DNA of 38,732 bases from Deltaproteobacteria bacterium. Lineage in GTDB: Bacteria > Myxococcota_A > UBA9042 > PHBI01. Both the position numbers and the translations under genes were made by a program. Location: assembly GCA_011526585.1 (NCBI GenBank), contig WYBB01000189.1, forward strand, positions 1 through 38,732, in the 5' to 3' direction. The notes beneath the pieces are model-generated. The model saw only the letters and a program-made list of their open reading frames with translations. It made no database searches and had not been told where the DNA came from. Below are positions 30,592 to 38,709 of this stretch, in pieces (the first letter of the stretch is position 1; every line of letters starts with the position of its first letter).

Positions 30592-31035
30592 ATGGCGCAC
30601 GCGGGACGGGTGATGGCGGTCGACTGGGGCGAGGCGCGCATCGGCGTCGCGCTCTCGGACCCGACGCGCACGCTGGCGACGCCGCACGTGACGATCGAGG
30701 ACAAGGACAAGCGCCGGCAGATCGAGCGGGTGGCGGCGCTGGTCGAGGCGACCGAGGCGACGCTGGTCCTGGTCGGGCTGCCGCTGCACGTGGACGGGCG
30801 CGAGACGACGACGACGAAGCCGGCGACGAAGTTCGCCGAGAAGCTGGCGCGCTACGTCACGGTGCCGGTCGTGATGGTTGACGAGCGCTGGACCTCGCGC
30901 GAGGCCGAGGCGCGCCTGAGCGAAGCCGGGCGCCGCCCGGGTCGCGCCGACAAGGGGCGCGTCGACAGCGCGGCGGCGGCGGTGCTCCTGCAGGCGTGGC
31001 TCGACGCCGAGGTGCGCGGCGGGGAGGCGCAGTGA
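30592..31035 (+). CDS. ruvX: RuvX/YqgF RNase H-fold putative Holliday-junction resolvase
   Basis: A 147-residue YqgF-family nuclease, implicated in Holliday-junction resolution and 16S rRNA 5'-end maturation. The metal-binding acidic residues are visible: Asp11 in MAVDWGEARIG, the VLVGLPLHVDG strand, Asp97-Glu98-Arg99 in DERWTSREAE and Asp125 in DSAAAAVLLQAWL. I choose the ATG at 30592, four bases after the previous stop; an ATG at 30577 adds five residues and overlaps the upstream gene. The stop overlaps the GTG of mltG, a common gene pairing. Confidence 0.94.
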   Translation: MAHAGRVMAVDWGEARIGVALSDPTRTLATPHVTIEDKDKRRQIERVAALVEATEATLVLVGLPLHVDGRETTTTKPATKFAEKLARYVTVPVVMVDERWTSREAEARLSEAGRRPGRADKGRVDSAAAAVLLQAWLDAEVRGGEAQ

Positions 31036-31910
31036 GCGCGGCGCGGCGTCGGAGCGCGCGCACGCGCTGGCTCGTGTGGGCGCTCGTCGGCGCGCTGTCC
31101 GTCGGCGGCGCGCTCGGGGCGTGGCTCGTGCTGAGGGCGCGCGGCGAGCGGGTGGTGCTGACGCTGGTGCCGGGGCGCTCGGTGTGGCAGGCGGCCGACG
31201 CGATCGAGGCGCGCTTCCCGGGCACGCGCGCGGCGGTGCTGGCGCGCGCCGCCGACGAGGCGTGGGTGCGCGCGCTCGGGGTGCCGGTCAGGGCGAGGGC
31301 GCCGCGCGGCGACGGCGTGCAGGACACCTGGCTCGAGGGCTTCCTCTTCCCGGAGACGTACTTCTTTTCGCCGGACGCCGAGCCCGACGCGATCCTCACG
31401 CGCGCGGTCCGGCAGTTCGGCAAGGTCTTCGGTGCCTTGCAGGTCTCACACGCGGCGCAGTTCGCCGCGCTCGAGCGTGAGCTCGGGCTCGGCCCGGCCG
31501 AGGTCGTCGTGCTGGCGTCGCTGGTCGACAAGGAGACCGGCCGCAAGGACGAGGCCCCGCGGGTGGCGGGGGTCTTTCTCAATCGGTTGCGACGCGGCAT
31601 GCGCCTCGAGACCGATCCGACCCTGATGTACCGGCCCGACCGCGTCGGCCGGGCGCCGAGCCCGCGCGAGCGCAAGGACGCGAGCAACCCGTACAATACC
31701 TATGCGATACAGGGACTTCCGCCGGGGCCCATCTGCAGCCCGTCGCGCGCCGCGCTCATCGCCGTGCTGGAGGCGGAGGCGCATGAGTATCTCTTCTTCG
31801 TCGCCAGGCGCGACGGCGCGGGCGGCAGCGCCTTCGCGGCCACCCTCGACGAGCACCGCGCCAACATCGAGCGTTATCTCAAAGACGGCGGCAAGGTGCC
31901 AAAGCCTTGA
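31032..31910 (+). CDS. mltG: endolytic murein transglycosylase MltG
   Basis: Inner-membrane enzyme that cleaves nascent peptidoglycan glycan strands and so sets their length. The 292-residue product has an N-terminal membrane helix at about 13-34, a LysM-like region, then the YceG domain with catalytic Glu168 in SLVDKETG, LETDPTLMY, and NPYNTYAIQGLPPGPICSPS. It starts at GTG 31032, overlapping the ruvX stop (GTGA), with GGGGAGG upstream. It is a little shorter than E. coli MltG (340). A promoter for the next gene overlaps its stop codon. Confidence 0.95.
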   Translation: MSAARRRSARTRWLVWALVGALSVGGALGAWLVLRARGERVVLTLVPGRSVWQAADAIEARFPGTRAAVLARAADEAWVRALGVPVRARAPRGDGVQDTWLEGFLFPETYFFSPDAEPDAILTRAVRQFGKVFGALQVSHAAQFAALERELGLGPAEVVVLASLVDKETGRKDEAPRVAGVFLNRLRRGMRLETDPTLMYRPDRVGRAPSPRERKDASNPYNTYAIQGLPPGPICSPSRAALIAVLEAEAHEYLFFVARRDGAGGSAFAATLDEHRANIERYLKDGGKVPKP

Positions 31911-31935
31911 CATGCCGGGGCGCTCTCTCTAAGAC
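31907..31935 (+). promoter_or_regulatory. promoter candidate for the 32035 lipoprotein
   Basis: A perfect TTGACA (31907-31912) overlaps the mltG stop codon, with TAAGAC at 31930-31935 after 17 bases. The transcript would start near 31942, about 93 bases before the ATG. Confidence 0.5.
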
Positions 31936-32034
31936 CCGCGCGCACTTGGCACCGACGTGGATTGCACCCAGGAGTGCGATCGGGCATGCTCGGCGCCAAA
32001 CACCGGCCGTCTGACGGCGCGCGGAGGAACTGAG

Positions 32035-34002
32035 ATGAAGACGAATGGCGGTTGGCTCGGTCTGGCGACCCTGGCGAGCGCGCTCGCGGTCGGCGCGTGC
32101 GGCGACGACGGGGTGTCGACGACGCCCGACACGACGCCCGATACCTTCTTCCCGGACGCTCCGAGCGAGACGACGCCGCCGACGGACACGAACGTGCCCA
32201 AGGTGCGCGCGCTGGAGTTCAACCTGGGCTTCGGTGACGACCAGCAGCCGTGCGTCGGCAAGCCGCGCTGCACCGTCTTCCTCGGCTACAACGAGGTGAA
32301 GGCGCTCGAGCTGCGCTACACCGAGGACGGGCTGCCCGTCGCCGGCCAGCCGGTGAAGTTCGCGCTCGAAAACGATCCCAACGGGCTCGGCCACCTCAAT
32401 ACGCTGTCGAGCGCGACCAACGCCGAGGGCATCGCCGGCGTGCAGACGCGCCCGCAGCAGAGCGTCATCGGCCAGTTCGTCGTCAAGGCGTGGATCGACA
32501 ACTCCGAGATCCCGCCGAAGTTCTTCGACGTCGTCGTCAGCCCCAAGGGCCTCGTGCACCTGACCGTCGTCGGCAGCTACAACGGCACGCGTCCCGTGGG
32601 CACCTACAGCGTCAACCTCTACAAGCAGAACGCCGCCGGCGTGCCCAACTGCGACAACATCACCGAGCTCTTCACCAACGGCACCGCCAACGTGTCGCGC
32701 GACGACCTGCTCATCCAGCAGTCGGCGAAGTTCCCCGAGTTCGACAACCTCGAGGCCGACCAGACGCAGAAGTACACGATCCTCGCGTATTCGAAGAACA
32801 ACATCGGCGAGGCGCAGGCCTGGGCCTGCAACAACACCGACGCCGTCGTCGAGTGGGGCAAGTCGAAGACCGTCGAGGTCGAGCTCATCGACCGGCCGCC
32901 GCTCTACGTCGGTGCCTACGACGTCACGACCCGCTTCGACTTCATCAGCGCGATCCCCGAGCCGTACCAGACCTACGTGCGCTACGTGGTCGGCTTCTTC
33001 CAGTCGCCGACGCAGACCGTCTTCGACATCGCCTGTGATCTGCTGACCGAGGAGGGTGGGCAGCTCAACGGCTTCTGCGACATGCTCTTCGACTCCGACG
33101 CCAACGGCAACGTGGTGCCCGGCACGCTCGGCGGCTTCGTCTTCGAGCTGGTCGACGCGATCCTGAAGTCGGTGCTCGACGACACGGTCTTCGCGACGAT
33201 CCTGTCGAGCGGCGGCGAGGTGGCCGACATCCTGACGGCCTTCGAGATCACCGCGACCTTCACCTTCAAGAAGGAGCCGGACGCCGACGGCGTCTTCGCC
33301 GCGGGCGACACCGAGGAGAACTGGTACAAGATCGCCTTCAAGTGGTCGCTGGGCGCCAACTGCGAGGCCACCGAGGAGGGCTGCGGCGATCGCGTCTACA
33401 ACATGAACGCGTTCCAGTCGGCGGCGGTGCGCGGCACCTTCCCGGCCTACGTCGACAACTACTTCGACCTGACCATCGAGAAGCACCCGCTCAACCTGCG
33501 CTACGGCGCGCTCATCAGCACCTTCCTCGAGATCGTGCTGATCCCGCTGCTCGTCGGCAACCCGACCGTCGACTCGTACGGCGATCTCCTCGGCTACCTC
33601 GTCGGCAACGGAGCCGAGTGCCTCTCGGCGCAGGAGACCGGCAAGGACTGCTGCGGGATCTTCGCCGACCGCATCCTCGGCGACGAGGACGGCAAGTACG
33701 AGTCGGGGTCGAGCGGCGACGGCGCCGACGCGGCCGCGGTCTACGCGGCCTGCACGACGATCCAGACCGCGGCGCCCGGCTTCCTCCGCCAGACGCTGAC
33801 CAACCTCGACCTCTCGACCGGCGAGGGCTTCACCCTCGGCACCAAGGCACCGTGCCGGCTCCAGGACTCGAACTCCGACCTGAAGATCGATCTCATCGGC
33901 ACGCTGACCAATCCGTGTGTCTGGGACGTCGAGCTCAAGTTCGGTGACAACGCCTCGACCAAGATCGACGCGGTCTTCTGGGGCAGCCGCCTCGATCAGT
34001 AA
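32035..34002 (+). CDS. large secreted lipoprotein with an Ig-like (Big_1-type) domain
   Basis: A 655-residue lipoprotein. The signal peptide ends at VGAC with Cys22, followed by GDD and a Thr/Pro/Asp linker (DTTPDTFFPDAP), the same design as the lipoprotein at 15182. Residues about 58-165 look like an invasin/Big_1-type Ig domain (LPVAGQPVKFALENDPNGLG, then TNAEGIAGVQTR). The remainder is unrecognised, with several Cys pairs (CDNI..., CGDRV, KDCCGIF), and probably forms one or two large beta-rich domains with a helical section near 340-400. GGAGGAAC precedes the ATG. It has no enzyme signature, and the neighbours give no clue to function. Confidence 0.88.
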   Translation: MKTNGGWLGLATLASALAVGACGDDGVSTTPDTTPDTFFPDAPSETTPPTDTNVPKVRALEFNLGFGDDQQPCVGKPRCTVFLGYNEVKALELRYTEDGLPVAGQPVKFALENDPNGLGHLNTLSSATNAEGIAGVQTRPQQSVIGQFVVKAWIDNSEIPPKFFDVVVSPKGLVHLTVVGSYNGTRPVGTYSVNLYKQNAAGVPNCDNITELFTNGTANVSRDDLLIQQSAKFPEFDNLEADQTQKYTILAYSKNNIGEAQAWACNNTDAVVEWGKSKTVEVELIDRPPLYVGAYDVTTRFDFISAIPEPYQTYVRYVVGFFQSPTQTVFDIACDLLTEEGGQLNGFCDMLFDSDANGNVVPGTLGGFVFELVDAILKSVLDDTVFATILSSGGEVADILTAFEITATFTFKKEPDADGVFAAGDTEENWYKIAFKWSLGANCEATEEGCGDRVYNMNAFQSAAVRGTFPAYVDNYFDLTIEKHPLNLRYGALISTFLEIVLIPLLVGNPTVDSYGDLLGYLVGNGAECLSAQETGKDCCGIFADRILGDEDGKYESGSSGDGADAAAVYAACTTIQTAAPGFLRQTLTNLDLSTGEGFTLGTKAPCRLQDSNSDLKIDLIGTLTNPCVWDVELKFGDNASTKIDAVFWGSRLDQ

Positions 34003-34080
34003 AGCGATTCTCCCTCGGGGCTCGACCGGACCCGCACCGACTCAACGGCTCGGGACTGGATCGATCCGCGTCGACGCGCG

Positions 34081-34086
34081 TATAGT
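34081..34086 (+). promoter_or_regulatory. -10 box candidate (TATAGT) before the 34172 gene
   Basis: TATAGT matches the -10 consensus at 5 of 6 positions in an otherwise GC-rich gap. No good -35 is found 16-18 bases upstream. The leader would be about 80 bases. Confidence 0.3.
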
Positions 34087-34171
34087 CCGTGGTCGTGCGA
34101 GCCTCCAGCCCGCCGAAGCGCCTGCAATCGCGGCTCATCGGCACGGCTCGCCAGCAACGGAGCGTGGGTGC

Positions 34172-34939
34172 ATGGCGAACTCGAAGAACGATGAAGGCCC
34201 CTCGAAGGTCGGCAGCCTGCTGACCGACCTGCTCAACGACGTCAAGCAGAGCGTCGCCGAGGAACAGAAAGAGCTCGAGAGCGAGGCGGACCGCCGCGCG
34301 CGCGAGGAGCGCGAGGCGCGCGAGCGCGAGGAGAGCAGAAAGCGCGAGGCCGCCCAGCAGAAGCTGATCGAGGAGGCGCGGCGGCGCAACGAGGCGCTGT
34401 CCAAGCGCGAACGCAGCGAGCACGACCGCAAGGCGCTCGCGACGGCGCCGCACATGCGCCCGCTCGGCGCGGAGCCCCAGGCGGGGCCGAAGTCGGCCGA
34501 GCTGAAGGTCGTGGTGGCGCAGCCCAAGGGCCCGAACAAGCTGATGCTGGCGGCGCTGGTGCTGATCGGCATCGGGCTCGGGCTCGGCACCGGGATGCTG
34601 GCGTCGCCATCGCCCAAGGACGCCGGCATCGACGTGAGCGCCGCGGCCAAGGCTGTCGTCGCGGCGACGCGCAAGCAGGCGACCGCCGAGGGCAAGGTCC
34701 TGATGGACCTCGAGGCGGCGCGCAAGCAGATCGCCGAACTGCAGCGCCAGGTCGGCGAGGCGCAGGGCGCGCACCGCGGGCTCGAGCAGCAGCTCGCCGT
34801 GCTCAAGAGCGACTTCGAGAAGACCCGTCAGGAGCTGGACGCCCTCAAGGGCGCGGCCGACGCGAAGGGCCCGCGCCGTGGCGGCCCGGCCGGCGGCGGG
34901 ATCCCCAACATCAACGGCAGCATCTTCAACCCGAAGTAG
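34172..34939 (+). CDS. membrane protein with two coiled coils around one transmembrane helix
   Basis: I do not recognise a family. The 255-residue product has a long charged helix rich in Glu/Arg at residues 25-90 (EEQKELESEADRRAREERE), a Pro-containing linker, one membrane helix at about 123-143 (LMLAALVLIGIGLGLGTGML), a second coiled coil at about 170-232 (QIAELQRQVGEAQ, LEQQLAVLKSDFEKTRQEL), and a Gly-rich tail. There is no signal peptide; topology is probably N-terminus inside. It could be a scaffold or envelope-spacing protein. The start at 34172 is the first ATG of the frame after the gap; the ribosome site is weak. Confidence 0.8.
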   Translation: MANSKNDEGPSKVGSLLTDLLNDVKQSVAEEQKELESEADRRAREEREAREREESRKREAAQQKLIEEARRRNEALSKRERSEHDRKALATAPHMRPLGAEPQAGPKSAELKVVVAQPKGPNKLMLAALVLIGIGLGLGTGMLASPSPKDAGIDVSAAAKAVVAATRKQATAEGKVLMDLEAARKQIAELQRQVGEAQGAHRGLEQQLAVLKSDFEKTRQELDALKGAADAKGPRRGGPAGGGIPNINGSIFNPK

Positions 34940-35126
34940 ACGGGTGCCTCGTGGGCCCTCGTCGACGCGCGTCCCCGCTTCCCGCTCAGCGCGCGAGCGA
35001 AACGCGCGCGGGCAAGGAGCGAGCGCCGGGAGGGAGGAGGCGTACTCGAGTACCCGGGAGCTGCGCCCCCGAGCCCCGCGCTGACCAAGCGAAGCGACGA
35101 CGCCCCCGCGCGTTGCAGCCGCGCAC
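34940..35126. other. 187-bp intergenic element between convergent genes
   Basis: This gap contains a perfect palindrome GTACTCGAGTAC at 35042-35053 abutting CCCGGG (35053-35058), preceded by a purine-rich run (GGGAGGGAGGAGG, 35028-35040). A CG-alternating tract (CGCGCG AGCGAAA CGCGCG type) lies near 34990-35010. No open frame with coding character and no T-run terminator is present. The composition suggests a dispersed genomic element rather than random spacer, but only one copy is in the window. Confidence 0.4.
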
Positions 35127-37553
35127 TCAGCGGGAAGGGATCCAGCAGAGGCCGAAGAAGCCTACCTTCACGCCCTTGGGGTCGAGCTTGAGCTCGCGCA
35201 GCTCGCAGGCGGCGAGCTTGTCGAGCGCCGAGAACTCGATGTCGGCCCTGTCGCGCTCGGCCAGCGTGAGGAACTTGTCGCGCGTCGCCTTGAGCTCCTT
35301 GTAGCGCTCGGCGCGGAGCCTCGCGCGCTCGGCGGCGCGACGATAGGCCTCGTCGTCGCCGCGCTCGCGCAGGAAGGCGAGCTCGTTACGGTCCATCTCG
35401 AGGAGCGACTTCATCTCGCCGACCTGCTTGTCGAAGACCCCCGCCATGTGGCGGCCCTCGGCCTCGGCCTTGCCGAGCGCGCCGTCGGCCGCCTGGCCGA
35501 GCAGCCTCGCCAGGCGTGAGCGGAAGTCTTCGAGGCGCTCGCCCGGCTCACCGTGGCGCATGAGCGGCGGGCATACCGGCAGCGTCACCGTCTGCCGGCC
35601 GATCACCTGCGAGATGAAGAGGTCCTTGGCGCGCTCGCGGTCGCTCGGCGAGTGGAGCCAGCCCGGCAGCGCCGCCGGCATGCCGCCGCTCGGGGCGTGC
35701 TCGACGAGATCCGCGGCGCGCAAGATCCCGTCGGCCACGCGCCAGCTCGTCCCACCGGGGGTCGCCGGCAGCGGGAAGGCCACGCGCGTCACGAGGCCGG
35801 TCGTCAGCTCGCCCCAGTGATCGATCCGGAAGGTCAGGAGCGCCTCGCCGACCAGCGCCGGCCGGAGCGTCAGCGGCCCGTTGGCCATCACCTCGCCGAT
35901 CCCGAGCGCGGCGCGCAGCTCGGGCCGCACGAGCAGCGCCGAGGGCAGATAACGCGTCGGCAGCCCGTAGACCGCCTGCACGGACCCCGGTTGCGGCTCG
36001 ACCACCTCACCGACGATCTCGGGGCCGCGGCCGCGCGCGGAGCTCGGCGGCGAAGGCGGGGCGGGCGCGCGCGTCGCCTGCGGGCTCGCGCTCGGGGGAG
36101 CGGGCGTCGCGCCCGAGGGCGCGCTGGGGACCTTCGGTCCCAGGTGCTTGACGCTCGGGTCGTTGTAGAAGTCGAGCTCGCGCAGCCGCGCGATCTCCTG
36201 GCGGGTGAGCGGGCCGCGCAGATAGGACATGCAGTAGCGCGTCTTGAACACGCGCTGGTTCGGATCGTGCGCGTTCTGCAGCAGGAACTGCCGGCCTTCG
36301 AGCGCGGAGATCCGCCGCGACACGTCCGAGCGCGAGACCTGCACGGCGGCGGTCTGTGCGCCCATGAGGCCGTCGAGGATGCGCTCCTTGTCCTGCTCGG
36401 TCTGCAGCTTGCCGACCATCCAGGTGCCGGCGTTGGTCAGCGCCTTGTAGTCGACGTCGACCGGGTTCTGCGTCGCCAGGAGCACGCCCAGACCGAAGGC
36501 GCGTGCCTGCTTGAGCAGCGTGAGGATGGCGCGCTTGGACGGTGGGTTGAGCGGGTGGGGCGGCAGATAGCCGAAGACCTCGTCCATGTAGATCAGCGCG
36601 CGCAGCTCGCCGGTGCCGGGCTGCTGGCGCATCCACGCGATCACGCGATCGAGGAGCAGCGCGACGAAGGACATGCGCTCGCTGTCGTCGAGGTGCGCGA
36701 TCGAGAAGATCGAGGTGCGCGTCGGACCGCCCGCCGGGTCCTTGGCGAGCAGGAGCTCGACGTCGAGCGGCACGCCGGTGAGCCACGCCTGGAACGACGG
36801 GCTGGCGATGAGCCCGTTGAGCTGCATCGCGAAGTCCTTGCGCTTCTTCGGCGGGAAGAAGTCGTCGAGCTCGAAGACGCCGAGCTTGGAGAACGGCGGC
36901 TCCGAGACCTTCTGCACGAGGCGCGGCAGATCGAGCGAGTCACCGCGCGCCCACGCCTCGGACAGGATGTTGGCGAGCAGGATGTACTCCTTGGACTGCA
37001 GCGGATCGGCGTCGATCTTCACCAGCGCGAGCAGCGCCGCGACGATGCCGCCGACGAGCTCGCTCTTGTCCTCCTCGGGCTGGGTCGCGTAGCCGGGCGG
37101 CGGCGCGAAACGGTCGAGCAGCGAGACCGGCACGCCGGCGGTCGAGCCCGGCGTGTAGATCGTGACGTGCGCCGCGCTGCGCAGCGCGGCGATCTCCGAC
37201 TCGCCGAGGCCGTCCTTCGCGAGGCCGTCGCGCCACTGGTCGGCGACCGACTCGGCGACGTCGAGCGGCGACTTGCCTTCGAGGCGCGCCGGGTCGAGCC
37301 AGGTCGCGAAGTACTTCGGCGAGAGATCCGGCCAGGCGAGGGCGAGGTTGCCGAGATCGCCCTTGGGATCGATCGCGATGATCGGGATCTTCGCGCGCTG
37401 CGCCTCCTCGAGCATGCCCAGCGCGAGGCCGGTCTTGCCGCTGCCGGTCATGCCGAAGATGAGCCCGTGCGTGGTCAGGTGCTTGGGCTTGTAGTCGATG
37501 CGCGTCGGGCCTGCGCCCGCGGTGTCGATCTCGGTACCGAGGAAGAATCCCAT
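35127..37553 (-). CDS. HerA-like / DUF87-family hexameric ATPase (808 aa)
   Basis: A HerA/FtsK-superfamily ATPase. The 808-residue product starts MGFFLGTEID, has Walker A GMTGSGKT at 34-41, the family's IDPKGDLGNLALAWPDL, and Walker B LIYMDE with Asp324-Glu325 followed by VFGYLPPHPLNPPSKRA, then LLATQNPVDVDYKAL as sensor region. Residues about 520-570 are a Pro/Ala/Ser linker; the C-terminal 200 residues are partly coiled coil (residues about 690-790). Members are conserved in actinobacteria and myxobacteria, but their substrate is unknown; DNA or protein translocation is presumed. The start ATG at 37553 has GGAGAGG upstream. It is last in an operon with the two genes upstream. Confidence 0.92.
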   Translation of the reverse strand: MGFFLGTEIDTAGAGPTRIDYKPKHLTTHGLIFGMTGSGKTGLALGMLEEAQRAKIPIIAIDPKGDLGNLALAWPDLSPKYFATWLDPARLEGKSPLDVAESVADQWRDGLAKDGLGESEIAALRSAAHVTIYTPGSTAGVPVSLLDRFAPPPGYATQPEEDKSELVGGIVAALLALVKIDADPLQSKEYILLANILSEAWARGDSLDLPRLVQKVSEPPFSKLGVFELDDFFPPKKRKDFAMQLNGLIASPSFQAWLTGVPLDVELLLAKDPAGGPTRTSIFSIAHLDDSERMSFVALLLDRVIAWMRQQPGTGELRALIYMDEVFGYLPPHPLNPPSKRAILTLLKQARAFGLGVLLATQNPVDVDYKALTNAGTWMVGKLQTEQDKERILDGLMGAQTAAVQVSRSDVSRRISALEGRQFLLQNAHDPNQRVFKTRYCMSYLRGPLTRQEIARLRELDFYNDPSVKHLGPKVPSAPSGATPAPPSASPQATRAPAPPSPPSSARGRGPEIVGEVVEPQPGSVQAVYGLPTRYLPSALLVRPELRAALGIGEVMANGPLTLRPALVGEALLTFRIDHWGELTTGLVTRVAFPLPATPGGTSWRVADGILRAADLVEHAPSGGMPAALPGWLHSPSDRERAKDLFISQVIGRQTVTLPVCPPLMRHGEPGERLEDFRSRLARLLGQAADGALGKAEAEGRHMAGVFDKQVGEMKSLLEMDRNELAFLRERGDDEAYRRAAERARLRAERYKELKATRDKFLTLAERDRADIEFSALDKLAACELRELKLDPKGVKVGFFGLCWIPSR

Positions 37554-37585
37554 GAGACCTCTCCGTTGCGTTCGCGGCCGATCGT

Positions 37586-38131
37586 TCAGGCGCGCACCGG
37601 CGGCTCGACCACGGTGCCGAGCGGCTCGCCGCGCGCAAGGGCGAAGTAGCTGGGGGTCGGCACCTGCCGCCCGCCGAGCGACAGGTACATGCGGCCGAGC
37701 AGGCGGCCGTCGTCGAGCCCGACGACCCAATCGCGCACGCGCGCGAGCGGATCCCACGTGCGGTTTCCGCCCTTGCCGTAGTCGATGAGGAACGCGTTCG
37801 GGTAGGCCTCGGCGAGCGCGCCTTCGGGGCGCTCGATGACGACGTAGTGCCCGTAGGTCACCTGGCGATCGCGGAAGAGCGCCGGCGTCCAGCTCTCGCC
37901 GGACTGGCGCATGCGCACGTTCCAGCCGCGCACGACCCCGCGCGCGCGGTCGTCGAAGAAGGTCTTGCCGAAGCGCCCGAGCAGCTTGAAGAGCGGGGCC
38001 GGCATCGCCAGCGAGTAGCCATGCCAGAGCGTGTCGCAGAGCGACTCGGCCTCGACCCGTTCGCCGGCGCGCATGAGCGCTTCGAGCTCGGGAGGAGGCA
38101 GCCCCTCCAGGTCGGCGAAGCGCTGGGCCAT
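37586..38131 (-). CDS. conserved-looking protein of unknown function (181 aa)
   Basis: I do not assign a family. The 181-residue soluble protein has no signal or membrane segment. Conserved-looking blocks are TLWHGYSLAMP at about residue 34, GKTFFDDRARG near 55, YGHYVVIERP near 93, FLIDYGKGGNRTWDP near 113, and VGLDDGRLLGRMYLSLGG near 136, ending YFALARG. The Gly-Lys-x-Phe and 'DD..LLG.M' pattern faintly recalls the GXWXG/DUF4334 architecture, but the resemblance is weak. Its stop is 32 bases before the HerA-like ATPase start, and its own ATG is 5 bases after the cyclophilin stop, with GAGGAG overlapping that region, so all three are co-transcribed. Confidence 0.8.
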   Translation of the reverse strand: MAQRFADLEGLPPPELEALMRAGERVEAESLCDTLWHGYSLAMPAPLFKLLGRFGKTFFDDRARGVVRGWNVRMRQSGESWTPALFRDRQVTYGHYVVIERPEGALAEAYPNAFLIDYGKGGNRTWDPLARVRDWVVGLDDGRLLGRMYLSLGGRQVPTPSYFALARGEPLGTVVEPPVRA

Positions 38132-38136
38132 CGCGC

Positions 38137-38652
38137 TCAGCGCTCCTCGATCGTGATCGAGAGCACCTTGACCGGCGTCACCGGGCGATCACCGGCGTCG
38201 GTCGGCGTCATCTCGATCTTCTGCACGATGTCGGTTCCGTGGATCACCTTGCCGAAGACCGGGTGCTTGGACGGACCCGGCGAGAAGAAGTCGAGGTACT
38301 TGTTGTGCACGGTGTTGATGAAGAACTGGCTCGAGCCGGTGTTGGGCCCGGCGTTGGCCATCGAGAGCGTGAACGGCTCGTTCGAGAGCTTGTGCGCCGC
38401 GGGGTGCTCGTCGGGGATGGCGCCGTGCGGCGAGTCCCCCATGCCGGCGCGGCGGTCCTTGGGGTCGCGTGAGTAGGGGCAGCCGAACTGCACCATGAAG
38501 CGCTTGATCACCCGGTGGAAATGCAGGCCGTCGTAGAAGCCCTCCTTGGCGAGCCGGATGAAGTTGTTGGCGGTGATCGGCATCTTGTCGACGTAGATCT
38601 CCGCCGAGAAGCCCCCGAGGGACGTATCGAAGTGAGCGATCGGGTTGGGCAC
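38137..38652 (-). CDS. cyclophilin-type peptidyl-prolyl cis-trans isomerase
   Basis: Catalyses proline isomerisation during protein folding. The 171-residue product is a single cyclophilin domain without signal peptide, so cytoplasmic. It has FHRVIKRFMVQFG with catalytic Arg47, the FTLSMANAGPNTGSSQFF block at 94-111, and HPVFGKVIHG near 130. I place the start at GTG 38652 (PNPIAHFDTS follows), because GGAGGT lies four bases upstream; frame extension upstream to a TTG is unlike the family. It is the first gene of the operon with the unknown protein and the HerA-like ATPase. A promoter candidate lies 28 bases upstream. Confidence 0.95.
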   Translation of the reverse strand: MPNPIAHFDTSLGGFSAEIYVDKMPITANNFIRLAKEGFYDGLHFHRVIKRFMVQFGCPYSRDPKDRRAGMGDSPHGAIPDEHPAAHKLSNEPFTLSMANAGPNTGSSQFFINTVHNKYLDFFSPGPSKHPVFGKVIHGTDIVQKIEMTPTDAGDRPVTPVKVLSITIEER

Positions 38653-38680
38653 CTGGACCTCCACGAAACTGGGCCCACGA

Positions 38681-38709
38681 TGCCTATCGCCGCGCGCCGC
38701 GCTGGTCAA
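38681..38709 (-). promoter_or_regulatory. promoter candidate for the cyclophilin-HerA operon
   Basis: On the minus strand TTGACC (38709-38704) and TAGGCA (38686-38681) are 17 bases apart. The -35 match is 5/6, the -10 match poor. Confidence 0.3.

Noticed and set aside
31947..31966. TGGCAC...TTGCA resembling a sigma54 promoter before the 32035 lipoprotein
   Set aside because: The GG-to-GC spacing is 14 instead of the required 10 bases; the sigma70-like TTGACA at 31907 is a better candidate.
35127..38652. HerA-type antiphage defence system
   Set aside because: No NurA, SIR2 or other nuclease partner is adjacent; the neighbours are a cyclophilin and an unassigned small protein, and the ATPase belongs to a broadly conserved type.
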